64,000 nt of DNA, from positions 19,223,001 to 19,287,000 of the forward strand of contig NW_024466512.1 in NCBI RefSeq assembly GCF_017591425.1. The letters run 5' to 3'. The notes under the pieces were generated by a model. It was not told the origin of the DNA and did not search any database. It saw only the letters and a program-made list of their open reading frames with translations. This document shows positions 1 to 11,379 of this stretch, piece by piece. Source of the DNA: Ochotona curzoniae. Taxonomy: Eukaryota > Chordata > Mammalia > Lagomorpha > Ochotonidae. The translations under genes and the position numbers were made by a program. Within the stretch, counting starts at the first letter, position 1; every line of letters begins with the position of its first letter.

Positions 1-399
1 TTTCTCAGTCTCCTTCCCTTTGTGACAAGCTGTTGGTAATCTACAAATGGACTGGTCGTGCAGCTAAGGGTCTTTAGAATTTATTGAATTCTGATGTTCT
101 TTCTTTTTTTAGCACTTACATCACCCCCTAATTGTTCCATTTTATAAACTCACATATTAGTTTCTTTAATTCTGCATATTTGCAGCTTAGCATAATAAGC
201 CTTTATATCCACATACTGCACTTTATAGAGGTTTTCCATTGGATCATTGTAGGTGGCACAGATATAATAATACCCTTTCTTCTGTTGGTAACTACCGTCA
301 TCATAATAACAAAATCATCTGCTTGTGGAAAATGCATTATATCCAGCCCCCTTCTTTTTCAGAGCTTTACCGGCATTTTCTAGAACGGGTTATACATGG
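1..399. other. Unassigned sequence
   Basis: T-rich, unique-looking DNA. I see no repeat family, splice-flanked open frame or regulatory motif. The 83-codon open frame here has no recognisable similarity and is probably chance. Confidence 0.5.
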
Positions 400-510
400 T
401 TACTAACTCCAGCTTTTCAAATGAGAAAACTAAGTTGAGAGAACTCAGTACCTTGCCTTAAGGTTACAGATTCACTAAGCATTGGAGTGGGCACTCTAAC
501 CTAGACCTGT
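400..510 (-). mobile_element. MIR SINE fragment
   Basis: It reads like the reverse complement of the MIR core: an 'AATGAGAAAACTAAG' stretch, then 'CCTTGCCTTAAGGTTACAGA', corresponding to the usual 'gatgaggaaactgaggc...ttgcccaaggtcacacag'. It is diverged and fragmentary. Confidence 0.5.
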
Positions 511-1098
511 CTAAGATCCAGCATGAGGGGTCTTGCCAGGGAATAGAACCTGCTTTTTGCAGTAGCAACAACAACAATCTCTGTACAGACCAATGGCATT
601 GCTCCATAAGCATGCCCTTACCAGATCATGAAGTTGTTTGGATCCTGAGCAAACCCTGCTCAGAGAAATCAAAAATTCAAACAGCCATAAGGAGGAGGCC
701 TGGGTTCTGCTTAATTGACCCAGTGTAATTATTCCCATTGAATTGCACTACATCTGGCCATGGATGTTCACTAAGCCAACTGGTCCAGTAGTTCCCTTCA
801 GCACCTGCATTAGCTTGAAGGAAGCTAATTGCACAGAAAGTTCCTACTTAAATTGCTCAGTTGCTTATTCCCACCAAGGACAGAAACACACACACATACA
901 CTTGCACACAAGGTGCCTTACACCTAAAAGGACTTTGTTAAAAAGACTTGCCCTTTAGCTTCCGGACTGTTTCTGAATGCAAGATCTAGACTCATTTTCA
1001 GAGTCTCAAACATCATAGCTATTCCAAACATCCTGAACAACACTCCTTTGCACAGCACAGAGCCCCTGTCTCACCCAATCCCTATCTACCACTGAAAC
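511..1098. other. Unassigned sequence
   Basis: No repeat or gene recognised. It includes a short CA-rich patch near 886-905. Confidence 0.5.
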
Positions 1099-1121
1099 AG
1101 AGAGAGAGAGAGAGAGAGAGA
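1099..1121 (+). repeat. (AG)n microsatellite
   Basis: About 11 uninterrupted AG units, seen directly. Confidence 0.95.
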
Positions 1122-1336
1122 AAAGCAATAGGATCAGGAAAAACAACCTTGGCACAAGTTGCCTTTTTCTTTATGAATATAAGAAGATAAATTACAGCTT
1201 TTGCTAGTAACATATTTAATTAAAATTTAGGGGGTTGGAAAAGGCAGTTCTGGATGTCAGATTCCCAGTGATGTTTGCTAAGTCTGGTAGAATAGACACA
1301 TAGCCTTGTAAATAACTGGCATATTATATCCAGAGG

Positions 1337-1370
1337 GGTGTGTGTGTGTGTGTGTGTGTGTGTGTTGTGT
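1337..1370 (+). repeat. (GT)n microsatellite
   Basis: About 14 pure GT units followed by a single interruption (TTGTGT). Confidence 0.95.
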
Positions 1371-1574
1371 GAGGTTGTATTCACTTATAGTGAGAATAGC
1401 AATTAAATGATAACCAGTATTCCATTCTCCACTCTCCCTCAGCTCCATACTCATTTCACACCTTGTAACAATTTCATGCTTTTCCTGCTCCCCATTCAAG
1501 AAATCAGTCATCCTCCAAAGGCTTTCTCGGGTTGTTCTTTGAACTTTCTCCATCATACAGAAATCCACTTCTTT

Positions 1575-1893
1575 TTTAAAGATTTATTTTTATTGGAAAG
1601 TTAGATTTACAGAGAGGAGACACACAGAGAAAGATCTTCCATCCATTGGTTCACTACCCACGTGGCTGCAATGGCTGGAGCTGAACTGATCCGAAGCCAG
1701 GAGCCAAGAGCTTCTTCCAGGTCTCCACATTTGTGCAGGGTTCTAGGCTTTGAGTCATTCTCAACTGCTTCCCCAGGCCACAAGTTGGGAGCTGGATGGG
1801 AAATGGGGCAGCCAGGATATGAACCAGCAGCCATATGGAATCCTGATGCCTGCATGGTAAGGACTTTAGCCTCTAGGCTACCACACAGGGCCC
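1575..1893 (-). mobile_element. CSINE (lagomorph tRNA-derived SINE), full length
   Basis: On the minus strand it runs from a GGGCCCTGTGTGG-like head to a tail rich in AATAAA-like sequence. On the plus strand the tail appears as 'TTTAAAGATTTATTTTTATT' and the family core as 'GATCTTCCATCC...GGTTCACT'. It is flanked by a 16-bp target-site duplication, AGAAATCCACTTCTTT (1559-1574) and AGAAATCCACCTCTTT (1894-1909), with one mismatch. The copy is moderately diverged. Confidence 0.9.
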
Positions 1894-1909
1894 AGAAATC
1901 CACCTCTTT

Positions 1910-2984
1910 GGGGCACTATATATTTTTGCTCTTAATTGGACCAATTCCAGCTTTGTTCTGTAGTCTATCATCAAATCACACCGTGTCCCCCTAACAAGAT
2001 CATGAAGTCTCTGGAGGTTCCATGTGTGTCATTTAAAAGCACAGGCAGTGAGAGGTGGAAGGCTCACAAAGGTGACACTGCAGATGAAGAAACAGGGCAG
2101 CCAGCTGGAAGATCTGGGACTAGCGCTCAAGAACCCACTGTGAGCTGCATCCCGCTCCAACTCTGAGGGAACTTTGGAAGAGTTCTACCAACTGTCTCTG
2201 CAGTCAGCCAGGGGAGGGGATGGACACACGAGGGAGAACTTCTGCTTAAGCCACAATTGCAGCCGGAAGTATTCTAAACACAATCATTCCTGGAGTCTGG
2301 GACTGCGGAATGGGGCTGAAGGAAGGCGAGAGGAGATGCTGATGGTCGAGGAGCATGCACACATGGCTGACAAGGAGAGAAGAAGGCCCCCTCTCTGAAG
2401 GATAGCGAGAATGCCCGGCTGGCTCCCAGGACAGGGGCTTGTTCTGAAGTCTCTCCAGCTCATTCTCCCTCTCACCCCAGGCATCTGGGCTCAGGCTCCC
2501 GCTGACTCTTAAGTCGTTCTTCAAGATGGCATGCCTAGAGCAACCCGCCACAGAACCCAAGAAGCAGCCCAAAGACAAGGAGAAAGCAAAGGTCCAGTTC
2601 CCCGGAGTGCCACAGGCAAGTAGCATCATCACCAGATCCCCCAAGGATGCTCTAGGCTGTAGTGAGTGGTGATCTCAGTTTTTCCAACCAGAGTCCCATC
2701 CTGGGACATCAAAGAGGACCCATGTGGGAGACTTCCCAGGCTCTTTATCTTCTCATGTTTTAGGGTAGAGCGGGTTTTAATAGCTTGAAGGAAACCCTTA
2801 GGAAAGGAGCTACGGTTGTTGACTGTTTGAAGTGTAAGCACATTGAAGGGGAAGGGATGCCAAAACAGGACGAAGGGGTCTGCAGAAACCTGGACAAAGA
2901 ACCGACATTATCTTCCTGGGTCACAGCAAAATTAGTAAGCCATTCCCCCAAAACACTGACATCCTATGCTCTCCCCAATTTGTG
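1910..2984. other. Unassigned sequence
   Basis: Unique-looking and fairly GC-rich. An ATG at 2526 has a good Kozak context (A at -3, G at +4) and opens a short lysine-rich frame that stops near 2671. No family is recognised and the frame is also open upstream of the ATG, so I do not call a gene. Confidence 0.45.
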
Positions 2985-3345
2985 GTAATTAATATACCAA
3001 GTGCAAACAGATGTAATGAATGAGTGAAACTGACGTTTTGAGATTTCATTGTAGTTTATAGCCCTTGCCTATACTCTTGAGGAACAGTGGTTTTCTATTT
3101 ACTGCTTACATTCGTTATTAAGTGCAGGGTGAAGCTTGTGATTATAAAATGAACTGGAAGTAGGTCATTTGTAAAAAACATATATATATATATATATATT
3201 TTTTAAAGGAACGTGGAAGTATGGGCAGGAGGGAGGGTAGGGCGGAAAGCATCGCTCTGCTCTTCAATCCCTAGATATGAAATATGAGAAACGGGTTCAC
3301 CTCACATCAATAAAAAATAAATATAATAAATAAAGTTTGGAACCT
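2985..3345 (+). mobile_element. L1 LINE 3' untranslated tail (5'-truncated)
   Basis: It parallels the L1 tail at 45890-46201 in order: a TAATATACC-like start, 'CTCTTGAGGAACAGTGG', 'TTATAAAATGAACTGGAA', a purine-rich 'GTGGAAGTATGGGCAGGAGG' block, then an A/T-rich end with AATAAA motifs. No ORF2 sequence is retained. A (TA)n expansion sits inside at 3180-3199. Confidence 0.8.
3180..3199 (+). repeat. (TA)n microsatellite inside the L1 tail
   Basis: Ten TA units, seen directly. Confidence 0.9.
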
Positions 3346-3769
3346 GCACAATCCAGTGCTTATGGCCATAGCTCTCTGGTTTCATGAACCCATGATGTGT
3401 GTCTGGAAGGGGTGGGGAACAGGCAGGATCTGCACGACAGAAAGCCTTCCAGAGCACAAGTAAAGAACTGGGGCGGCTTAAGGAGAAGACAAGTTGATAT
3501 GCACCTTCAAATGTTCACCACAAGTTAGTTGTGTTCAGGGGCATGTGTGAGTCAATGGGAACGTTGACTGGAAGTCTTCCAGAAACTTCCCAAGGTGGCA
3601 TCTAGCTTGGTGCGCCATGGGACAGTGCAGCATTCTGTTGAGAAATGTAAATTGGATCCAAAATCCAACTGCACAACTATAGGACTGTGAAGTTCCTGGA
3701 TACATTTTTAACCAGAGCTTCAGGGTCATTGTCTATCAAAATGCAAACGTTAAAAATTATCTCGCGAAT

Positions 3770-3771
<2 letters not shown>
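3346..3771. other. Unassigned sequence
   Basis: No repeat or gene recognised. Confidence 0.5.

Positions 3772-3772
<1 letters not shown>

Positions 3773-3817
<45 letters not shown>
3773..3817 (+). repeat. (GT)n microsatellite
   Basis: About 22 uninterrupted GT units, one of the two longest pure dinucleotide arrays in the window. Confidence 0.97.
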
Positions 3818-3818
<1 letters not shown>

Positions 3819-3889
3819 CAAAGGCATTGGAGACAAGCAGTGTTTTCAGCTAGTTATTGATTTCCCACCTAAGCTGCTCTTTAGGAGCT

Positions 3890-4310
3890 TGGCATCTTCT
3901 CACTAAGAGGTGGCACCTGTTTCCTCTCCCTCAGAATTAGAGGAGCACTGTGACTCAATGGTCACAGGCAGAAGGAAGTGAAAGTAATGTGTCCCCTGTG
4001 GCATCATCATCGAAACACTGGAGAGACTTTCCACATGGTCTGGGAGAAATTTTCCTTTAGGAATTCTGGGGCCACCATTTTGCAAGGAATCCCAAACCAC
4101 CTCAATAGAGCGAACAAGAAGCATCAGCTCACCCACACATGGCTGCTTCCGGCATTTCCTGACCACAGTCCAAACTAAAACTGCTCAGCCAAGGCCTCTC
4201 CAAATACTTGACCCACAGAAATAGTGGAGAATAGTAAACGATTTTTCTTGATTTAAGCCACTAAGTGGCGATTTGCTACACAGTAACACGTCATTGAAGC
4301 TGTGCTTCAT
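3890..4310 (+). mobile_element. MaLR (MLT1-type) LTR remnant
   Basis: The 3' part matches the MLT1-family ending as I remember it: 'CTTGACCCACAGAAATAGTG', then 'TTTAAGCCACTAAGTGGCGA', then 'TTTGCTACACAGTAACACG'. The 5' half is too diverged to place the start exactly. Confidence 0.6.
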
Positions 4311-5960
4311 GAATGCTGGCTATTGACATTGCTATTCACCACAGAACTAGGGTATCATCCACAACCTTACAGACTGTGAAATGCAATTTTGTTTCATTCC
4401 ACCAGGAGTGAATCAGTATCTGAGGGGTAGACTCACACTAATCATGGTCGTGGGAAATGGATGTGTAGTTCAGAATGCCAATTTACCACCCTAATCCCTC
4501 TGCAAGGGGGCTAAACATCCTATCTTACGACCATAATATTTCCTTCATGCAAGAAATTTACTTGGGAAACTAAACTGTAATAGGTTTGTCTAGCAAGCAT
4601 AACGTGTGAATTAGTCCAATGAGTTATCTGACTCAAGTAATTTGATGGTATCCAGTCAAGGGAGCTAAGCTCACCTCTCTGGAAGGGTTCCACCTGCTGC
4701 TGGGACCTAAGGAGAGACATTAAGGACATCATCCCCTTCCACACTGCCCTTGGGTAGACAATGAGAGCCCTGGCCTTTGCAGAATTGTTTTCCTAGCTTT
4801 AGTATGCTAAATTTCAATTCCCTTTCTGACTACTATAGCATTTCTTGATGTTAGCAGATATTGACAGTCATCTATGAAACATAAAGTCATACAAATTCAG
4901 GAAATACTACTTTCAGTAATGTGAAAAGGAATTCAGTATGACAGGCCCTTTCATGGACTTGTGTGTGATTGACTCATGAAGCAAATCCCCAAGAGGGAGA
5001 AAGTATAGGATGAGAATTCCTTCACCTCAACATTGTGATGAACACTGCTCATAAGACAGTTTCAACCAAGTTGAATCAGAAATCATGCTACTAAAGTTGT
5101 TCTTATATGTGAGTTTTTGGCCCATTGAATTGCTTTTGTAATTTATCTCTTAGATGATCTTGCATCCCAATTTTCCCAATAGACTTGAAAGATGTGGCTA
5201 TCACCCTGAAGGAATTCTGGGTCTAATTGGGTGGGCACAAGACAGGAACTGTACATGGTAATTCAGGGAGGATAGAGATAGCATCCAAGGTGGGTGCTGA
5301 GATTAGCACAGGAGCTAGACAAACATTTAACAAACAGAACAGAAGAAAGGAACACTCTGTTCTGGAGCAGGCAGGGTGGTGAGTCGCAGCCTGGAAAGGA
5401 GCAAGAAGAGAATATTCAGGAAGGTGGGCAGAACACATCAGGGTGGAGACATGAGGCTGCCAATGCAGTGGGAGTCCAGATGCCCCATTCAACAGACTGG
5501 GCTTCAGCTGAAGAGGTAGGGACACAGGGCATGGATTGTAAAAGAATGAGGATGACCTGGTAAGCTCAGGAACTGGAAAAGCACCCTGTGGGTTGTGTAT
5601 AGAATGGGTTGGAAAAGTAAAATTTAGGAGGTCACTTAAGTTGCTGCAATATCCCTCAGGCATGTCAGCTGAGACCAGAAATGCAGGGTAGCTCCTTACT
5701 GTTCTTTGTACCCATTTCTCAGTGCAATAGAGGACTATTAGAACATCTGTGCTTAACAAGAAACAAACAAACAAAACAAAAGAAAAAAAAAGCTCTGTGT
5801 GCTGAAGGCTCATTGCATCACTGTGGGCTTGCAACTTCACACAATGAAAACACAAAGAGACAGAGCTCCTTGGTGGATGCACAATCACACCCCACCCAAT
5901 CCAGCAATGCAACTAGGTGAAAAGGAATCGCCTTAGCTTTCCCAATACAAGGAACTGTGA
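4311..5960. other. Unassigned sequence with one long chance-like open frame
   Basis: The minus-strand frame 5223-5912 (229 codons) is hydrophobic and rich in Ser, Leu, Cys and Pro. It resembles no family I know, lacks splice-flanked edges, and its composition fits an antisense reading of purine-rich DNA. I treat it as non-coding. Confidence 0.5.
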
Positions 5961-5964
5961 ATGG

Positions 5965-6372
5965 GGTGATGGTCAAATGGATATGTCCATTTAGCTGGCT
6001 GTGAGGTGTCCACAGATCCAATTAAGCATCACTCTGAGGGTGTTTGCCCAGATGTCCCTGGACAGAATAAACATTAAAGTTGGTAGGTCGTTCTCCACAG
6101 AGCAGGTGGGCTTGATGCAATCTGTTGAAGGGCTGAATGGAACAAAAAGTGAAGCGAGAGCATCTACTCTCTGCCAGCTGGCTCTTAAAGTTGGGATGAA
6201 CCTGGACTTGGACTACAGCTGGAATCCTCACTGCCTTTCTCGGGACTCCAGCTTGCCACATGAAAAGCTGAGTCTCTTTCAACATCCATACTCACAAAAG
6301 AATCTTCTCATTACGCATAGCAGAGCTACGTATCTCATTTAGTTTGTTTTGCTAAGAACCCTAACAGCCGAA
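5965..6372 (+). mobile_element. Ancient mammalian dispersed repeat (LTR-like, family name uncertain)
   Basis: It shares a signature with a common mammalian repeat: 'TCTGAGGGTGTTTGCCCAGA', then a 'GTGGGCTTGATGCAATCTGT' block followed by 'TGAAGGGCTGAATGGAACAA', 'GGACTCCAGCTTGCCA', and an end near 'AAGAACCCTAACAGC'. The order agrees with my recollection of the family, but I cannot name it safely. The 113-codon frame across it is not a gene. Confidence 0.6.
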
Positions 6373-6374
6373 GG

Positions 6375-8090
6375 CACACACATCCCAAAGCTAATAAATA
6401 ACTATACACGTTATGTCTCTTCATCAGTGCCATGTTCCAAGTTGTCTCATTGCTGGGTGAATATTCAGTTTGCTCTGTAATCCTGTATGACTTCTTCCTT
6501 GTTGATTACAACTGGTGGTGTGGCCCAAGACAATCTCCACCTGTGCCCTGAGGCCTATCACAAAGACTGGGAGCAAAATGTCTTCTCCCCAGGCACTTTT
6601 GAGGACCCACAAACACCAGTCATCTGCTCTACCACTTCCCGAGCTGCTGCTGCCCTATGTCCCCCACCCCCAAAACTCTTACTTAGCCTGAGAAAGCAAT
6701 CTAAAAACCCGAGAGACCTAGGAGGCACTGGGCATGATCAGTAGCCACCAGCTGTCAGGTGTCAGAAGCGCAAGTAACTCCTGTGTGGGTCAGGTGGATG
6801 AGAGGGAGTGTTGGGGTGATGGCAAACAGAAACGCCTGCATTTGCCAGGGGACAGTATCATGGCTGGTGCTGTAGATACGGAGCGAGCAGTGACTAAGCA
6901 CCCAGCTTCGAGGAAAAGTGTGATGCCTGGGTTGATTTGTAAAATGTCTCCATTTTTGAACGTCGGCAACAATCAGACTTGAAACTCACCTGTCAATACT
7001 ATTCAGCCCAAACCAGACATTTCTCTTCAATCATTTCCACCACGGGACACAGTGAGGCACCTAGCATGCCTCTCATTCTCCTTTTAGAGTGTGAGTTTCC
7101 AAAAAGTTAGAACTTCTGTTTTAATCTAGTAACACAAAAGTCCCCACAGCCACGGGCCTCACATGTGTGTCCTGCATTGTCAGATGTAGCCTTTCTATGC
7201 TGTGTTCTACATTACAACAGCAGTATAAAGCACAAATTGAACTCCTGATACAGGATCTGCTCTCACAGTGCACCCCTGGTTCTGGCAGAGTGCCTGAGGG
7301 CACCCCGATGTCCCAGGGCTTCCTACAGGAGGAAGGAGCATGGCAGGGCTGAGTCCATGCCAGGTGGGTTGTGCAAGTTGTGAACAAATGGAATGACAGG
7401 TTCTCTCACTCGGGGGGAAAAAAAAGATGCAGACAATTCCTTTGGCCTTTGTTGTCTGACCTCACCATAAAACACTTTCTGCCGTCTCCCGGAGCCAGAC
7501 AGGTTACTGCATGTCTCACTTGACAGGTAAACAGCCCTTATCCTGAGCACCCCACACTTCACCTCATCGCCCGGCTGCCCCAGCCTTTACTCCAGCATCC
7601 CTCGGGCCTTCCAATCCAAGAAACAAAACCTTAAAACCTCACTCAGAAGTAACTTTAAAGACCTCTGGCCCACAAATACCCACTAGGCCTCACAGGCACC
7701 CCATTCATTCCTGCCCCACCAAATAATACTTTTTTACCTTCTGCGAAAAAGAAAAGACACATAAAACAAACAAATAGAAAAGCTGCAAATCCTGTGATCA
7801 CAAAGAAAAATGTTAAAGCCAAGATATTAATTTTCCAAGTGAAAACAACCTCAGTATTCATATCTTGCCAAAAGCATTGTATCACTCATTCTCTCTGGTC
7901 TCAGATGCAGTCCCCTTCTTTGCCTCAAAGCCTACATTTCCAAACCTCGGTTTCGGCTGTCTTCTGCATCAGCAACGAGAAGCAATGTGGAAGTATTAGA
8001 GGATGGAGAGAGAAAAAAAAATCATTAAGATATTTCTCCTCATTTTTCTTTTCTTTGATTGACATCTTTGTCTATAGTACTGTTATCACA
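6375..8090. other. Unassigned sequence
   Basis: No repeat or gene recognised. The minus frame 7655-7885 encodes about 30 consecutive hydrophobic residues, but this follows from the A-rich plus strand (7741-7800) rather than from any recognisable membrane protein. Confidence 0.5.
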
Positions 8091-8094
8091 TTGG

Positions 8095-8585
8095 GTTGTC
8101 TTTCTTACAGATTCTGTACCTCCTGGGAAGCCCATTTTCCCAGGTGAGTAAAGTCACTTCCAGTCCCAGAACCAGGGACAGGTAGGTGAAAAATGACATG
8201 CATGAATGAGAATGGATGAGTACATGACCTAAACAAAGTCAATCAGGTCAAACTCAGTCAATCCTGAGCATTCAAGTAAGAACAACGCATTTTTCTCCCC
8301 TCAGTGGTTAGAGCTATGATGCTGTAATTCTGGCACCCCTACATGGAGACAGGCTGCCTCAGGGCAAAAATGAAAGACATTCCTACACAGAGATGGGAAG
8401 ACAGAATCCAAGTCCTGAGGGCACGGTGGCAACTGTCAAGGCCTGCTGGCTCGAAAGCCTGTCAGACGTGCAATCACGTGACATTAGACATTCCTTTATA
8501 AAAATGTATTTTGGCTTCGACAAACTGAATGTGGATTTCTTATTCTTGCAACCAAGAGTTCTGACTAATACACCTGTAACAAGCA
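8095..8585 (+). mobile_element. Probable ancient LTR or related repeat remnant
   Basis: The 3' end 'TTCTTGCAACCAAGAGTT' plus 'CTGACTAATACACC' is a typical end of an old mammalian LTR-like repeat. The body is highly diverged and the start is a guess. Confidence 0.4.
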
Positions 8586-8589
8586 AGAC

Positions 8590-9489
8590 ATTGTTAGTCG
8601 CCATGGAGAATCTCCAGAGGAACGGGTTCTCAGGTAGTTTAGACAGGAAAGAAATGGATCCATTACTTGAAGCAGATGTTATAATGGGAACAGGAGATGA
8701 GAAAAAGCACAACTACTCCACTTCTCTTTTGCCTCCTACTTCTCAGGGAAAATATTCCTCGTGGAGGAAGGTAGAACAAGTGTTTTCTCAAGTTCAGAAA
8801 TTGGAGATAAATGAGGAGAGAGAAGAAAGCACACTGCTGCTTCGAGTGAGCTGAAATTGCTGTCCCAACAACGGAGTCACATTGAAATGTCCTGAAAAGA
8901 CTTAAACTCAAGAATGCCAGGTCACTGAGGGGACTCCCCGAAGCACCGCAAGGCATTAGAACATCATCTGGATTTTTAAAAACAAATTTTATAATTTACC
9001 ACCCAACAAATCGTATTTAATTCTTGCAAAATTAAATACTTTTTTTTTAAGACAACAGATAAAAGCAACAGAATGGATTCAAAAAGAACAATTTATACCA
9101 AACCATTCCAATCTTTCGTCTGTAATAAAATTACATGACAAGCATACAAGGGACTGTGACAGACATAATATATCCAGACAATAAGATGATTGGCAGTTTT
9201 TTTCCTGTTTTTGAAAGTTCTTATTTTCAAATAGAAGAAGTCGTGTGGCAGCAGTGCTCAGATGATTAATTGATCAGAGCCAAAGAGTGTTTGATCAGTG
9301 GAGTAATGAAACTCAGAGGGTTGTCTCCAGGGGAAGCTGTAAGACTCAACCCTACTCTAAATTTTATATCAGTGATTATAATACTTACGAATTTTAAAAT
9401 TGCATAAATCTGGGAGATGTTGGTTGATAAATTCAGGACTTAAGATATTAGAACAGGCTATCAAAACTTGCTTTAAAATCAACTGGATC
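8590..9489. other. Unassigned sequence
   Basis: A 153-codon frame (8393-8854) runs into this region from the repeat at its left and has no recognised similarity. The rest is A/T-rich with nothing identifiable. Confidence 0.5.
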
Positions 9490-9625
9490 ATTTTTAATTC
9501 TAAAATGGCCCTATGTTTAAAGCTGAGGTGGATCAGGTAACTTGCTGAAGTCCTATAGCTAAGATATAAAAGGGCAGAAACTCCAACTCAGTTCCATTCA
9601 GCTCCAGTAACTATGACCTTGGCTA
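9490..9625 (-). mobile_element. MIR SINE fragment
   Basis: Reverse-complement MIR core features: 'AGCTGAGGTGGATCAGGTAA', then 'CTTGCTGAAGTCCTATAGCT', then 'CTCCAACTCAGTTCCATTC'. Diverged. Confidence 0.5.
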
Positions 9626-10725
9626 TTACAGACACCTTTCCTCTTTTCTCACGGTGCTCCTTAAGTGATTACTGTGAGGATCCTACAAGACAAGAGACGT
9701 GGAGGTGTTTCAGCCAACTGGAGAGTACCACACAAGAGGCCCCTTTGTGTGCTATGTCTTAGGACTTGGGAAAAGCAGGGAGAGACTCAGAAGGAAGACC
9801 CACCTGCTTGAGCAAAGAGGTGAAACCATAGAGATTTGAGATACGAAGGAACATCAGGATGTTACTGCCAATGGGAAGGACAGTGACTGTGGTCCAGAGG
9901 AGCCAGTGCAGATAAAACCTCATGAGCAACAGCAGTGGCAGAGCCCAATGCTGGTAAAGCAACATCATCAGCTTTATTTGTACGGCAGTGCTCCTGCCTC
10001 CTTCCTCTCACCAAACTCAAAATGTTCAAGCTGCCTCCCAACATTTCCCCAGGTTACTGGATCTTTGCATCCACCTTGGCAGAAGGGGTCCTAATTTGCA
10101 TTACCATATGGAGATCTTTATCTTGAGCTCTGCGGCTCCTCTGGGCTGTAATAAGGCTGGAGACTCACACTATAGATCTGGAACTGGTGCCAAGCTGACA
10201 GCTCCTTCCCACCCAGTTTCACTTCCCCTTCCTCAATATCTGCATCTGCCAAAGGCCCAGTTGTTTTCCATGGGGGCAAAACTGCCTGCCTCTCTCCTTA
10301 GGCTGACTTAGCGTGCATCACTTTCATCCGCTCAGAATCTGATTCAAATACAAATTCACAGAACACAACTATCCAGCACTCAAAAGGTAACACTTGTTAT
10401 ATTTTGTCCAGCCACTGCAGTTGTCACATCATTCTTCCTGGCTTGTTGATGCCCTGTCAAAAGAGATGAAATGACAGTGTCTGAAAAGAGAGCGACTTTA
10501 ATCACGAGAAAGTGATTTATTTTTAGTCCACTACCTTGTGCTTCTTCTTTGATCATTTGCAAGGATCTATCAAATCCCAATGTTGAAAATTGGATCATTG
10601 GTTTCTCAGGGTTCCATCATTTCTCTTTCCCTTCTGAGTTTGAGGTGTGTGAAAAGTTTCCCAAAAAACATTTCCAGTAAGTGAATCCCCGACTCAAAGA
10701 TGGGTAGAGTGCAGATAAGTGTCTT
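9626..10725. other. Unassigned sequence containing an exon-like open segment
   Basis: No repeat recognised. On the minus strand, 9950 down to 9804 is a 147-bp open segment bounded by AG upstream and CAG|GTGGGT downstream, encoding 49 mostly hydrophobic residues in phase 0-0. The upstream AG has a poor polypyrimidine tract. It is discussed in the findings and not called as a gene. Confidence 0.4.
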
Positions 10726-10729
10726 TGTT

Positions 10730-10870
10730 ATTCATTTATTTAGCAAACATATACTGGGTGTCCTAGCCATGCCAGGCACTGTCTGAAGTGCTGAAATTGA
10801 GTGCTGAGGCTCTGTCCTTACACACTCAAGGGTTGGTAGGGGAAAGGTCAATCAGAGTCAATAAAGACAT
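10730..10870 (-). mobile_element. Ancient L2- or MIR-type repeat fragment
   Basis: It contains 'TTATTCATTTATTTAGCAAA', then 'CATGCCAGGCACTGTCTGAA', then an AATAAAGACA end. This resembles the antisense end of L2/MIR-class elements; the exact family is unclear. Confidence 0.45.
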
Positions 10871-11046
10871 ACATTTTATGTGTGACAATAAATGCTTGGA
10901 GTGAAGGTAGGAATACTGCAGGAGAAAACTGTGGAAGAATCAAGGAGTGCAGCCTATTTACTCATCCCAAAGACCTGTGGATGGGAATACATGAGTCACT
11001 CCCCTGGCCTATCCAAATAGCTCCTGGCCAACACTCAGTTAGATCT

Positions 11047-11369
11047 CGGCCTGGCATGATAGTGTAGTGGTTAAAGTCCTCGCCTTGCATACACTGAGAT
11101 CCTATATGGGCGCTGGTTCTAACACTGGCAGCCCCGTTTCCTATCCAGCTCCCTGCTTGTGACCTGGGAAAGCAGTCGAGGACGACTTGGGATCCTGCAT
11201 CTGCATCAGAGACCTGGAAGAGTTCCTGGCTCCTGGCTTCAGATTGGCTCAGCTCTAGTCATTGAGGTCGCTTGGGGAGTGAACCATCGGATGGAAGATC
11301 TTCCGCTCAGTCTCTCCTCCTCTCTGTATATCCACCTTTCCAATAAAAATAAATAAATCTTAAAAAAAA
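11047..11369 (+). mobile_element. CSINE, full length
   Basis: Head CGGCCTGGCATGATAGTGT, then 'GTCCTCGCCTTGCATACACT', core 'GGGAAAGCAGTCGAGGACGA', 'GTGAACCATCGGATGGAAG', and a tail 'TCCAATAAAAATAAATAAAT' ending in A8. A short possible target-site duplication TAGATC lies at 11040-11045 and 11370-11375. This is a fairly young subfamily member. Confidence 0.92.
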
Positions 11370-11379
11370 TAGATCATAA

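Noticed and set aside
2526..2671. Possible first coding exon: strong-context ATG, lysine-rich frame, and an AG|GCAAGT-like donor near 2617
   Set aside because: The frame is also open upstream of the ATG, the peptide matches nothing, no CpG-rich promoter is present, and GC donors are rare.
5223..5912. Minus-strand open frame, 229 codons, with a hydrophobic N-terminal segment
   Set aside because: No known family, no splice-type edges; the hydrophobicity comes from antisense reading of purine-rich DNA including an A-run at 5783-5791.
7655..7885. Small putative membrane protein on the minus strand
   Set aside because: The hydrophobic run is a by-product of an A-rich plus strand (Phe and Leu codons); no homology and no exon-like edges.
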